From: Nocardioides sp. W7
Lineage (GTDB): Bacteria > Actinomycetota > Actinomycetes > Propionibacteriales > Nocardioidaceae
Direction: 5' to 3'
DNA length: 64,000 nucleotides
Assembly (NCBI RefSeq): GCF_022919075.1
Contig: NZ_CP095078.1
Coordinates: 4,526,001 to 4,590,000 of the forward strand
Of the stretch, positions 1 to 8,057 are shown in pieces. The notes under the pieces are model-generated. The model saw only the letters and a list, made by a program, of their open reading frames with translations. It made no database searches and had not been told where the DNA came from. The position numbers and the translations under genes are program-made. Each line of letters starts with the position of its first letter. The first letter of the stretch is position 1.

Positions 1-498
1 CGGGAGAACGACGCCGAGCACTCGTGGCACCTCGCCCTGATGGTAATGCTGCTGGCCGAGTACTCCGACGAGCCGATCGACGTCGGGCACGCGATGCAGC
101 TGGTGGTCGTCCACGACCTGGTGGAGATCTACGCCGGCGACAGCCCCGTCTTCGACCCGGACGCCGTCGTGGACCAGGTCGAGCGCGAGGAGGCGGCGGC
201 CGAGCGACTGTTCACGCTGCTTCCGCCCGACCAGGCGGCTCACGTGCGCGCCCTCTGGGACGAGTTCGAGTCCGCGGCGACCCCCGAGGCGCGATTCTGC
301 AAGGCGATGGACCGCCTGGAGCCGATGCTGCTCAACTGGCTCAACCACGGCGGCACCTGGCAGATGCCCGGTGCGACCGAGTCCACCGTCCGGGCCCGGG
401 AGGCGGGGGTCGTCGCCGCGTCGACCACGCTGGGGTCGGTCACCGGACGGCTCGTCGAGGAAGGTCTCCGGCGCGGCTGGATCCGCGCCGACCCGTAG
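1..498 (+). CDS. HD-domain phosphohydrolase (HDDC2/YfbR-like), 5' truncated
   Basis: The frame is open from the first base of the window, so the N-terminus lies outside. The visible 165 residues hold the expected HD metal-binding pattern: a histidine in ENDAEHSWHLA near the left edge, the HD pair in VVHDLVEIYAGD (about residues 35-46) and a late aspartate in CKAMDRLEP. This arrangement is typical of the YfbR/HDDC2 group, cytosolic metal-dependent 5'-deoxynucleotidases; the substrate cannot be read from sequence. The gene ends 275 bp before the stop of the convergent glutamate decarboxylase gene, and I see nothing recognisable in that gap. Confidence 0.8.
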   Translation, partial: RENDAEHSWHLALMVMLLAEYSDEPIDVGHAMQLVVVHDLVEIYAGDSPVFDPDAVVDQVEREEAAAERLFTLLPPDQAAHVRALWDEFESAATPEARFCKAMDRLEPMLLNWLNHGGTWQMPGATESTVRAREAGVVAASTTLGSVTGRLVEEGLRRGWIRADP

Positions 499-773
499 CA
501 CGAGGAACCCGAGGAGCCCGTCCTGACGGCGGCCGACGGGACACCGGGCGCCCCGGCCGTGAGCGGGTCACAACCGGGGCGCTGCCGTCGCGCGTGTCGA
601 ATGACTTTCATCCGTGGCGGGTGTCGGCAACTCCAGGTAGCCACCTACGGCGGTCGGGATCTCCCCCCACGGGGTGGTGGGCACGTCGCCTCCTCACCCC
701 CGAGGAACGGATGCGGATCGCCACCACCCGCCAGTGACCCGGCGGGCACGGCTCTCGCGACGGACCGTCGCCG

Positions 774-2150
774 TCAGTACCCGGACCCGCGCTTGGTCTG
801 TCGACGCTCGGCCTGCGCCGTACCGCCCTTCTCGTCGAGGGTCGCGCACGCGTCCGCGATGTCGCGGGTCAGGCGTTCGATCTGCTCGCGGCTCAGGGTC
901 TCCTTCACCAGCGCACGCATGATCTTCACCCGTTCGGCGTTGGGGGGCAGGGTGTACGCCGGCACCATCCAGCCGCGCTCCGCGGCCAGCTGCCACGCGA
1001 CGTCGGACTCGTCGTACGTCGTGTGCTCCCCCGACAGCCGGAAGGCCACCAGCGGAAGCTGCTCGGCCGCGCCGCCGATCACCTCGAACCTGCCGCCGTC
1101 GCGCAGGTTGGTCGCCAGCGCCTGGGCGTTCTGCTGCATCTGCCTCATCACGTAGGTGTAGCCGTCGCGTCCCAGGCGGACGAAGTTGTAGTACTGCGCC
1201 AGGACCATCGCGGCGCCCGTCGAGAAGTTCAACGTGAACGTGGCATCGGTCTTGCCGAGGTAGTTCTCGTAGAAGACCAGATCCTGGGCGAGGTCGGACT
1301 CCTCGCGGAAGACCAGCCAGCCGATCCCGGGGTAGACGAGCCCGTACTTGTGACCCGACACGTTGATCGAGCGCACCTGCTCGAGCCGGAAGTCCCACGC
1401 CGAGTCGGGGTACAGGAACGGCCACACGAACCCGCCGCTGGCGGCGTCCACGTGGAGGGGGATGTCCAGGTCGCGGCGGTTCCTGACGTCGAGCAACAGG
1501 TCGTTGATGCCGCGGATGTCGTCCATGTGTCCCGTGAACGTGGTGCCCAGGACGGCTGCGACGCCGATGGTGTTCTCGTCGAGGTGCGGCTCGACGTCCG
1601 CGGGACCGATCGTGTACTTGTTCTCCTCCAGCGGCACGATCCGCGGCTCGACGTCGAAGTAGCGGCAGAACTTCTCCCACACCACGTGGACGTCCCCGCC
1701 GAAGACGAGGTTGGGCCGATCGGTCGACAGGTTCGCGGCCTGCCGGCGCTCCTTCCACTTCCACTTCAGGGAGAGGGCGCCAAGCATGATCGCCTCGGAG
1801 GACCCCTGGGTGCGGCAGCCCGTCGTCGCGCCCGGGGCGTTGAACAGGTCGGCCAGCATCCGGACGCAGCGCTGCTCGATCTCGGCCGAGATCGGGTACT
1901 CCGCGTGATCGATGAAGTTCCGGTGCAGGTTCTCCGCGATGATCCGCTGCGCCTCGGGCTCCATCCAGGTCGTGACGAAGGTGGCCAGGTTGCGCTGCGG
2001 CTCGCCTTCGAGGTTCAGGTCCTCGCCGACCAGCCGCATGGCGTCGGTGGGATGCATCCCGCTCTGCGGGAAGGAGGTGGCCGGGGCCTTCTCGGTCAGG
2101 AACCGGTTGCCGTAGAGCGATTCGGCTGCTGACTGGCTCAGGGTGGTCAT
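774..2150 (-). CDS. gadB: glutamate decarboxylase, PLP-dependent
   Basis: Encodes 458 residues, the usual length of bacterial glutamate decarboxylases, which convert glutamate to GABA and CO2 with consumption of a proton. Visible signatures are CRTQGSSEAIMLG (cofactor phosphate region), the aspartate in HVDAASGGF, and the PLP lysine in SINVSGHKYGLVYPG. The start at 2150 is chosen because its ATG overlaps the TGA of the upstream membrane protein gene (ATGA, 2147-2150), implying translational coupling; the open frame extends further upstream but that part is the shadow of the neighbour. No GABA antiporter of the GadC type is seen. The upstream EamA gene could be a transporter for a related substrate, which is inference. 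Confidence 0.93.
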   Translation of the reverse strand: MTTLSQSAAESLYGNRFLTEKAPATSFPQSGMHPTDAMRLVGEDLNLEGEPQRNLATFVTTWMEPEAQRIIAENLHRNFIDHAEYPISAEIEQRCVRMLADLFNAPGATTGCRTQGSSEAIMLGALSLKWKWKERRQAANLSTDRPNLVFGGDVHVVWEKFCRYFDVEPRIVPLEENKYTIGPADVEPHLDENTIGVAAVLGTTFTGHMDDIRGINDLLLDVRNRRDLDIPLHVDAASGGFVWPFLYPDSAWDFRLEQVRSINVSGHKYGLVYPGIGWLVFREESDLAQDLVFYENYLGKTDATFTLNFSTGAAMVLAQYYNFVRLGRDGYTYVMRQMQQNAQALATNLRDGGRFEVIGGAAEQLPLVAFRLSGEHTTYDESDVAWQLAAERGWMVPAYTLPPNAERVKIMRALVKETLSREQIERLTRDIADACATLDEKGGTAQAERRQTKRGSGY

Positions 2151-2827
2151 GCGTGCTGCACCGCCGTTCTTGTCGAGGTTGGCGTGACGAGGAGCTGCAG
2201 GAACCCGCCCACGGCGAAGCAGACCGCGCCGATGAAGGTCCCCCAGTTGACGAGTCCGGCGTCCAGAGCACTGGAGGTCGCGGGACGAGTGAAGGCGGCG
2301 ATCCCGGCGAGGAAGAAGACGACGGAACCGACCTGGTTGATCGCCACCACCCACCAGGCGAGCTCATGGACGTGCACCTCGAGATGACCGGCGCCCACCT
2401 CGAGCATCGCGAGGTGGCCGGACGCGAGGAAGCAGACGCAGCCGAGGATGTCGGGGAACCAGATCCATCCGTTGGACTGGCGGGGCGTGAGCCCCTGGGC
2501 GAAGGCCGCCACGAGGCTGACCGCGAACAGCAGCGTTCCGACGAACAGCACCACCGCACTCAGCCAGGCGCGCCCGCGTGGCCCGGGCACCGCGCTGACG
2601 AGCAGGATCGAGGCGTAGCCGCCGAGACTGAAGAAGAACCCACCGACCAGGTAGGTCAGGTTCACGATCACCAGCGGACCCACCCCGAGCTGGGCGAGGA
2701 GTGCACCCAGGGCGAAGAGGCTGCCGCCGAGGATGAACGCCAGCGCCGACACGAGGTTGACCCTTCTCAGCCGACGCACCGGCGCCCGCTCCGTCGCTCC
2801 GCCGGGCTCTCGGTTCACGCCGAGCAT
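2147..2827 (-). CDS. six-segment integral membrane protein (YrhK-like)
   Basis: About 226 residues from the ATG at 2827, with a short basic N-terminus and six hydrophobic segments, the first being VNLVSALAFILGG and the last GTFIGAVCFAVGG. The pattern resembles YrhK-type membrane proteins; no catalytic motif is evident. Its stop overlaps the start of gadB by 4 bp, so both are probably made from one mRNA. The start is uncertain: the frame is open to a GTG at 2923, but codon use upstream of 2827 loses the GC-rich third position. A GTG at 2818 is an alternative, because it overlaps the stop of a 22-codon upstream ORF that has a strong ribosome binding site. Confidence 0.7.
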   Translation of the reverse strand: MLGVNREPGGATERAPVRRLRRVNLVSALAFILGGSLFALGALLAQLGVGPLVIVNLTYLVGGFFFSLGGYASILLVSAVPGPRGRAWLSAVVLFVGTLLFAVSLVAAFAQGLTPRQSNGWIWFPDILGCVCFLASGHLAMLEVGAGHLEVHVHELAWWVVAINQVGSVVFFLAGIAAFTRPATSSALDAGLVNWGTFIGAVCFAVGGFLQLLVTPTSTRTAVQHA

Positions 2828-2883
2828 GGGGACCCCGAACGGGCGGCCGGGCACGAGAGGACGGACGCGAACCACCACCGCAT
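2815..2883 (-). other. possible 22-codon upstream ORF with strong RBS
   Basis: A purine-rich GGGAAGGAGG (2891-2900, minus strand) lies 7 nt before an ATG at 2883. This ATG opens a 22-codon ORF in a different frame from the membrane protein; its TGA (2817-2815) overlaps a GTG (2818) that is in frame with the membrane protein (GTGA). The peptide starts MRWWFASVL. It could be a coupling leader or an attenuation-type peptide, or the apparent frame change could be a sequencing error. Confidence 0.35.
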
Positions 2884-2941
2884 GGCCGTTCCTCCTTCCC
2901 GCTGCGCCGTGTCCATCCTTCACGCGCTCGCGCAGGCCGCC

Positions 2942-3886
2942 TCATCCGCTGCGGGTGATCCCGCGGGCTCGGCGGGCGCGGGCTCGTACGGCGGAGGCGG
3001 CGAAGGCGATGACCACGACGGCGCCGAGGAGGGTGGCGGCGCCGATCTGCTCGCCCAGGATCAGGCCGGCCCAGGCGATGCTCAGGATCGGCTGGAGGAG
3101 CTGCGTCTGGCTGACCTGGGCCATCGGTCCGAGCGCGAGCCCGCGGTACCAGGCGAAGAACCCCAGGTACATCGAGATCACGCCGAGGTAGCCGAGGGCC
3201 GCCCACTCGGCGGGCGTCCCGTGCGGCGGCTGACGTACCGCCGCGACGACGGTGAGGGTGAGCATGACCGGCAGGCAGAGCACCAGCGCCCAGGAGACCG
3301 TCTGCCAGGCCCCGAGCTCGCGGGCCAGGAGGCCACCTTCGGCGTAGCCGACGGCCGCGGCCACGACGGCTCCGAACAACAGCAGGTCGGCCACGTGCAG
3401 CTGCCCCAGACCCCCTGACTGGACCGTGGCGAACCCGAGCGCAGCGATGGCTCCGAGTCCGGCCGCGACCCAGAAGGCCCGGGGCGGGCGCTCGTGACCG
3501 CGCAGCACCGCGAGTACGGCGGTGGCCGCCGGGAGGACCGCGACCACCACGGCACCATGGCTCGCCGGGGCGGTGGTGAGCGCGAACGACGTCAGCAGCG
3601 GGAACCCGACCACGACCCCGCCCCCGATGACCGCGAGGCGCCCCCACTGGGCTCCGACGGGAGACTGCTGGCGGGTCAGGGCGAGGGCGAGCGCGGCCAG
3701 GACGGCCGCCACCACCGCCCGGCCCGCGCCGATGAACAACGGGGAGAGCCCGTCGACCGCGACCCTGGTGAACGGCATGGTGAAGGAGAAGGCGACGACT
3801 CCCACGAGTCCCCAGCCGAGTCCGGCGCGGGACGACCCCGGTAGCGGTGTCGTCGGCGCGTGAGTAGCGCTACTGTCAACTCTCAT
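2942..3886 (-). CDS. EamA/DMT-family transporter
   Basis: A 314-residue protein with about ten hydrophobic segments in two repeated halves, typical of EamA (drug/metabolite transporter, RhaT-like) permeases in the cytoplasmic membrane. The second half carries the family-like LLQPILSIAWAGLILGE. The start at 3886 is the only candidate giving the full first segment; its ATG overlaps the ATG of the divergent MocR regulator by two bases (CATG at 3884-3887). MocR regulators frequently control an adjacent transporter, so co-regulation is likely. The gene runs in the same direction as the membrane protein and gadB, about 115 bp upstream of the chosen start of the former, and may share their transcript. 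Substrate unknown. Confidence 0.85.
   Translation of the reverse strand: MRVDSSATHAPTTPLPGSSRAGLGWGLVGVVAFSFTMPFTRVAVDGLSPLFIGAGRAVVAAVLAALALALTRQQSPVGAQWGRLAVIGGGVVVGFPLLTSFALTTAPASHGAVVVAVLPAATAVLAVLRGHERPPRAFWVAAGLGAIAALGFATVQSGGLGQLHVADLLLFGAVVAAAVGYAEGGLLARELGAWQTVSWALVLCLPVMLTLTVVAAVRQPPHGTPAEWAALGYLGVISMYLGFFAWYRGLALGPMAQVSQTQLLQPILSIAWAGLILGEQIGAATLLGAVVVIAFAASAVRARARRARGITRSG
3863..3874. promoter_or_regulatory. perfect 12-bp palindrome between divergent starts
   Basis: AGTAGCGCTACT is a perfect palindrome ending 10 bp before the MocR-type gene start and lying inside the first codons of the divergent EamA gene. TACTGT within it (3871-3876) is a plausible -10 element for a leaderless regulator mRNA. 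Position and symmetry fit an operator for the GntR-type domain of the regulator; binding is inferred. Confidence 0.5.
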
Positions 3887-5297
3887 GGCCGACGATAGCA
3901 GCGCCCGGATCGTGGCCGGGCTGCGCGGCTGGATCGCCACCGCCGCGCCGGGCGCCCGGCTGCCGTCGACGCGCCAGCTGGTGGCCCAGTACGCCGCGAG
4001 CCCGGTGACCGTGCAGCGAGCCCTGCGCACCCTGACCGGCGAAGGCCGGATCGAGAGCCGCGCCGGGGTGGGGACCTTCGTCCGGGCAGCACGAACGCAC
4101 CGCACCGCCGACTACGGCTGGCAGAGCGGCGCCCTTCGCTCACCGCACACGCCCATCGACTCGGGTGCCGCGGCGCTGCGCGACGTCCCGAACGACGTGA
4201 TCGCCCTGCACTCCGGCTACCCCGACCGCGAGCTCCTGCCGGCCCGGCTGGTGCGCTCCGCCCTGACCCGCGCGACGCGCAGCGAGGCCGCGCTGGGACG
4301 CTCGCCGGCCGCCGGCCTGCCCCAGCTGCAGTCCTGGTTCTCCCAGGAGCTCGGCGACGCGACCCCGGCCGGCCTGACTCCACCCGTGCCCTCGGACGTC
4401 ATCGTCGTACCCGGCAGCCAGAGCGGCCTGAGCTCGATCTTCCGTGCCCTGCTCGCGCCCGGCCAGCCCCTGATCATGGAGTCGCCGACGTACTGGGGTG
4501 CCATCCTCGCGGCCCAGCAGGCCGCCGCCCGTATCGTCCCCGTGCCCAGCGGGCCCGCCGGACCGGATCCCGCCGAGCTGGCCCGCGCGTTCGAGGAGAC
4601 CGGCGCGCGCCTGTTCTACGCCCAGCCGAACTACGCCAACCCCACCGGCGCCCAGTGGCCGCCCGCCGTGCACGGCCGGATCCTCGACATCGTCCGTGAC
4701 CACGGCGCCTTCCTCGTCGAGGACGACTGGGCCCACGACTTCGCCATCGCCAGCTCCGCCGTTCCCGTCGCCGCCCACGACGACACCGGCCACGTGGTCT
4801 ACCTGCGATCGTTGACCAAGAGCGTCTCCCCCGCCCTCCGGGTCGCCGCCGTCATCGCCCGCGGCCCCGCCCGGGACCGGATCCTGGCCGACCGGCAGGC
4901 CGAGTCGATGTACGTCAGCGACCTCCTCCAGGCCGCCGCACTCGACGTCGTCACCAACCCCTCCTGGACCACCCACCGACGCCAGGTCCGCGACCAGCTC
5001 CGCCTGCGCCGCGACCTCCTGGCCCGGGCCCTGCACGACCACGCGCCCCTGGCCGAGCTGCAGCACCTGCCGCCCGGCGGGCTGAACCTCTGGGTCCGGC
5101 TGCCCGACGGCACCGACCTCGGCCGGGTCACCCAGCACTGCGAGCGCGCGGGCCTCGTCGTCGCCGCCGGCGACGAGTGGTTCCCCGCCGAGCCCACCGG
5201 CCCCTTCGTCCGCCTCAACTACGCCGGCCCGCACCCGGCGGCCTACCCCGACGCGGCACGCATCCTCAACGACGCGATCGCCCGCACCGCACACTGA
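3885..5297 (+). CDS. MocR-type PLP-binding transcriptional regulator (GntR-aminotransferase fusion)
   Basis: The 470-residue protein has an N-terminal GntR winged helix (roughly residues 5-70; ARLPSTRQLVAQYAASPVTVQRALRTL split over the helix-turn-helix) joined to a class I aminotransferase-like domain (about 90-465). The PLP-binding lysine is seen in YLRSLTKSVSPALRVAAV and the aspartate in VEDDWAHDFA. Family members such as GabR and PdxR sense GABA/PLP-type ligands and often act on a divergent gene. Here the divergent genes are an EamA transporter, a membrane protein and glutamate decarboxylase, so a GABA- or PLP-linked signal is a reasonable guess. No Shine-Dalgarno precedes the ATG, in line with leaderless expression. 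Confidence 0.9.
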   Translation: MADDSSARIVAGLRGWIATAAPGARLPSTRQLVAQYAASPVTVQRALRTLTGEGRIESRAGVGTFVRAARTHRTADYGWQSGALRSPHTPIDSGAAALRDVPNDVIALHSGYPDRELLPARLVRSALTRATRSEAALGRSPAAGLPQLQSWFSQELGDATPAGLTPPVPSDVIVVPGSQSGLSSIFRALLAPGQPLIMESPTYWGAILAAQQAAARIVPVPSGPAGPDPAELARAFEETGARLFYAQPNYANPTGAQWPPAVHGRILDIVRDHGAFLVEDDWAHDFAIASSAVPVAAHDDTGHVVYLRSLTKSVSPALRVAAVIARGPARDRILADRQAESMYVSDLLQAAALDVVTNPSWTTHRRQVRDQLRLRRDLLARALHDHAPLAELQHLPPGGLNLWVRLPDGTDLGRVTQHCERAGLVVAAGDEWFPAEPTGPFVRLNYAGPHPAAYPDAARILNDAIARTAH

Positions 5298-5470
5298 CCA
5301 TCCGGAGCGTCGGAGCGAGGACGGCCGCCCGGTCGGCGGTGTGCCGCCAGACCATCGCCGGCAGTCGGACGGACGATGCCCCGATGGGACTCCCCGGTGT
5401 TCCTCCACCGCTGCCGGTCGGGTGGCTGGACCCAGAACGCCCCCGCGTCGCCGTACAAGGAGAACGAAGC

Positions 5471-5764
5471 TCAGGGACTCTCGTGCTTTCGGCGTCCCAG
5501 CACCGCACGGTCGGTCCGGTGGCCCAGGATGGAGGTGTTGCTCTCGTCGCTGAGGATGGAGCAGTTGCTCCGGCGGCTCAAGATCGAGCAGTTGCTCTGG
5601 GCCGACAGCATCGACATCGCCGACATCAGCGACCCGATCGAGCCGACGGACATGGCCGAGCCGATGGACCCGATGGAGGCGAACGAGCCGATGCTGCCGA
5701 TGGACAGCACCGAACCCTCGGAGCAGATCGACAGGAACGAGTTCCGGGAACGCCACGACAGCAC
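5471..5764 (-). CDS. small serine-triplet repeat protein, function unknown
   Basis: A 97-residue protein in which serine occupies every third position from residue 3 to residue 78, 26 consecutive S-x-x triplets, many of the form SIG, followed by a short polar tail. The two positions between serines alternate hydrophobic residues and glycine (SIGSIGSFASIGSIGS), with two near-identical SNCSILS turns near the end. Such regularity suggests a beta-solenoid or extended helix-like fold rather than disorder. Codons on this strand are strongly GC-rich at the third position, supporting real coding. The GTG at 5764 is the first start after an in-frame stop at 5774; no Shine-Dalgarno is seen. I do not recognise a function. 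It stands alone between a regulator and RNase J. Confidence 0.7.
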   Translation of the reverse strand: MLSWRSRNSFLSICSEGSVLSIGSIGSFASIGSIGSAMSVGSIGSLMSAMSMLSAQSNCSILSRRSNCSILSDESNTSILGHRTDRAVLGRRKHESP

Positions 5765-5892
5765 GCGGTCAGCCTAGGCGCGCCTCGGGGAAGCGGTCCA
5801 GGTCTGCGGAGCCGGCGTACCTGACCCGGTCCTGCCGACCGGTCGAGTGCCCACCGGGGCGTCCGGAGGACGGGAACCCGGGTCACCTCGGT

Positions 5893-5898
5893 TAGCGT
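5893..5898 (+). promoter_or_regulatory. -10 element for leaderless rnj transcript
   Basis: TAGCGT lies exactly 6 bp before the GTG start of rnj, with GAGGTC between. The same arrangement (TAGGGT-GAGGTC-ATG) precedes the arsR gene at 35202 and TAGCGT-GAGCCC-GTG precedes the gene at 58198. No ribosome binding site is present. Confidence 0.55.
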
Positions 5899-5904
5899 GA
5901 GGTC

Positions 5905-7590
5905 GTGAGCCACCCCCACCCCGAACTCCAGCTGCCCCCGAAACTCCCCGCGGACGGCCTGCGCATCGTCGGCCTGGGCGGCCTCGGCGAGATCGGCCGG
6001 AACATGACCGTGTTCGAGCATCGCGGCAAGCTGCTCATCGTCGACTGCGGGGTGCTGTTCCCCGAGGAGCACCAGCCGGGCATCGACGTCATCCTGCCCG
6101 ACTTCACCTGGTTCCGGGATCGGATCGACTCCGTGGTCGCCGTGGTCCTGACGCACGGGCACGAGGACCACATCGGCGGGGTGCCGTACCTGCTGCGGGA
6201 ACGACGCGACATCCCGGTCGTCGGGTCCCAGCTCACGCTGGCGCTGATCGAGGCCAAGCTCAAGGAGCACCAGATCAAGCCCCAGCTGAACCAGGTGAAG
6301 GAGGGCGACCGGGTCAAGTTCGGCCCGTTCGACCTGGAGTTCCTGGCGGTCAACCACTCCATCCCCGACGGCCTCGCCGTGGCGATCCGCACCCAGGCCG
6401 GCCTGGTCCTGCACACCGGGGACTTCAAGATGGACCAGTTCCCCCTCGACGACCGCATCACCGACCTGCGCGGCTTCGCCCGTCTCGGCGAGGAGGGCGT
6501 CGACCTGTTCATGACGGACTCCACCAACGCGGAGGTCCCCGGGTTCACCATGTCCGAGCGGGAGCTCACCCCCGCGATCGAGACGGTCTTCCGTACGGCG
6601 CCCCGCCGCATCATCGTGTCCAGCTTCGCCAGCCACGTGCACCGCATCCAGCAGGTCCTCGACGCCGCCGAGGAGCACGGCCGCAAGGTCGCCTTCGTCG
6701 GCCGGTCGATGGTGCGCAACATGGGCGTCGCCCGTGACCTGGGCTACCTGCGGTACCCCGAGAACCTCGTGGTCCCGTTCGAGCAGCTGGAGCGGATGCC
6801 GCCGAAGAAGGTCGCGATCGTCTGCACGGGATCCCAGGGCGAGCCGCTGGCGGCGCTGTCCAGGATGGCCAACCGCGAGCACAAGATCCGGATCGGGGAA
6901 GGCGACACGGTGCTGATGGCCAGCTCGGTCGTCCCCGGCAACGAGACCGCCATCTCCTCGCTCATCAACGGGCTCAGCCGCTGGGGCGCCAAGGTGGTGC
7001 ACAAGGGCAACGCGAAGGTGCACGTCTCGGGTCACGCCAGCGCCGGCGAGCTGGTCTACTGCTACAACATCGTCCGACCGACGAACGTGATGCCGGTGCA
7101 CGGCGAGTGGCGGCACCTCCAGGCCAACGCCGACCTGGCGATCAGGACCGGAGTCGACCCCGAGCGCGTCATCCTCGCCGAGGACGGCGTGGTCGTCGAC
7201 CTGGTGAAGGGCCGCGCGAAGATCACGGGCAAGGTCCCGGCCGGCAACGTGTACGTCGACGCGCAGACCGTCGGCGGCGCGACCGAGTCGTCGCTCAAGG
7301 ACCGGCGCACGCTCGCCGAGGAGGGCGTCGTCACCGTGCTCGCCCTCGTCGACGCCGACACCGGGAAGCTGGCCGAGGAGCCGGACTTCATGATCCGGGG
7401 CTTCGTCCACGACCGCGAGGCGTTCCGGACGGCGATCCCCGTCGTCGAGAAGACCCTGGCCCGGGCCGCGGCGGAAGCCATCGGCGACACGCACCAGCTC
7501 GAGCAGATGCTCACCCGCGAGGTCGGCCGCTGGGCGTACAAGAAGTTCCGCCGGAGTCCGCTCATCATCGCCATCGTCGTGGATGCCTGA
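5905..7590 (+). CDS. rnj: ribonuclease J
   Basis: A 561-residue metallo-beta-lactamase/beta-CASP ribonuclease of normal length. RNase J acts as 5'-3' exonuclease and endonuclease in mRNA turnover and rRNA maturation in the cytosol. Seen are the metal-binding HGHEDHIGG (about residue 77), the histidine and aspartate of HTGDFKMDQ, DSTNAEVPG, and the C-terminal beta-CASP histidine stretch HVSGHASAGE and MPVHGEWRHL. The GTG at 5905 gives an N-terminus (GLRIVGLGGLGEIGRN from about residue 18) like other members. Expression is probably leaderless. A long stem-loop follows 30 bp after the stop. Confidence 0.95.
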   Translation: MSHPHPELQLPPKLPADGLRIVGLGGLGEIGRNMTVFEHRGKLLIVDCGVLFPEEHQPGIDVILPDFTWFRDRIDSVVAVVLTHGHEDHIGGVPYLLRERRDIPVVGSQLTLALIEAKLKEHQIKPQLNQVKEGDRVKFGPFDLEFLAVNHSIPDGLAVAIRTQAGLVLHTGDFKMDQFPLDDRITDLRGFARLGEEGVDLFMTDSTNAEVPGFTMSERELTPAIETVFRTAPRRIIVSSFASHVHRIQQVLDAAEEHGRKVAFVGRSMVRNMGVARDLGYLRYPENLVVPFEQLERMPPKKVAIVCTGSQGEPLAALSRMANREHKIRIGEGDTVLMASSVVPGNETAISSLINGLSRWGAKVVHKGNAKVHVSGHASAGELVYCYNIVRPTNVMPVHGEWRHLQANADLAIRTGVDPERVILAEDGVVVDLVKGRAKITGKVPAGNVYVDAQTVGGATESSLKDRRTLAEEGVVTVLALVDADTGKLAEEPDFMIRGFVHDREAFRTAIPVVEKTLARAAAEAIGDTHQLEQMLTREVGRWAYKKFRRSPLIIAIVVDA

Positions 7591-7620
7591 GCGCACACTG
7601 CCCCAGGCGTCCTCCACGAC

Positions 7621-7660
7621 CTAGGTGTACCTGGCCAACACGTTGGTCAGGTACACCTAG
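7621..7660. terminator. 19-bp stem-loop between convergent rnj and arsR-like gene
   Basis: The 40 bases form two 19-nt arms (ctaggtgtacctggccaac and its near-perfect complement, one G-T mismatch) around a 2-nt centre. It follows rnj by 30 bp and includes the stop codon of the convergent regulator. It is symmetric, so it could end transcription from both sides; no T-tract follows. A protein-binding operator is possible but less likely between two 3' ends. Confidence 0.6.
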
Positions 7661-7968
7661 ACGCGGGTGCGCATCGCGTCGGCGATCGCGGCGATGCGCT
7701 CCTCGTTGCGCTGGTAGTGGGTCCAGGGGCCGATCCGGGTGCTGGTGACCAGGCCCGCGCGGTGAAGCACCGCCATGAACTGTGACGCCGTCGACTGCGA
7801 GACGCCGGCGCGCGCCTGGATGTGCTTGAGGCAGACGCCGACCTCCTCGGCCGGCTGGTCCTGCGGCGGGAAGCTCGCCGGGTCCCGGAGCCAGCCCAGG
7901 ATCGCGAGGCGGGTCGGGTGGGCGAGCGCCTTGAGGGCCTGCACGAGCTCGTCCTCCGCAGTGGTCAT
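7657..7968 (-). CDS. ArsR-family winged-helix regulator
   Basis: A 103-residue helix-turn-helix protein: ALKALAHPTRLAILGWL opens the wing domain, and the recognition helix is in ARAGVSQSTASQFMAVLHRAGLV. It lacks the CxC metal motif of arsenic or cadmium sensors, so the inducer is probably not a soft metal. The start at 7968 is chosen because it aligns with the family N-terminus; the open frame upstream is the promoter. It is divergent from a PRISE-type reductase gene, a common pairing in actinobacteria, so it likely represses that gene and itself through the inverted repeats between them. Confidence 0.88.
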   Translation of the reverse strand: MTTAEDELVQALKALAHPTRLAILGWLRDPASFPPQDQPAEEVGVCLKHIQARAGVSQSTASQFMAVLHRAGLVTSTRIGPWTHYQRNEERIAAIADAMRTRV

Positions 7969-7977
7969 GCCTCGGAT

Positions 7978-8049
7978 CCTATCGTCACATCGCAATATCG
8001 CGGTATCTCGTGCTAGAAAGGCATCGCAAGATTCCGATATGACGATAGG
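7978..8049. promoter_or_regulatory. divergent promoter with inverted repeats
   Basis: The 89-bp intergenic region contains a perfect 10-bp inverted pair, CCTATCGTCA (7978-7987) and TGACGATAGG (8040-8049), and between them two AT-rich near-palindromes (ATATCGCGGTAT; ATTCCGATAT). These are the only AT-rich stretches nearby and are likely operator/promoter sites of the divergent regulator. Binding is inferred. Confidence 0.5.
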
Positions 8050-8057
8050 AGAACGTG

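Noticed and set aside
499..773. Small gene or RNA between the HD gene and gadB
   Set aside because: Frames through this stretch lack coding character or extend the neighbours out of frame; no stable terminator or RNA motif was seen.
5376..5777. Plus-strand frame over the serine-triplet gene (repeats of DPIEPTDMAEPMDP type)
   Set aside because: Codon third positions favour the minus strand, where the period-3 serine pattern uses varied codons; the plus frame lacks a start context.
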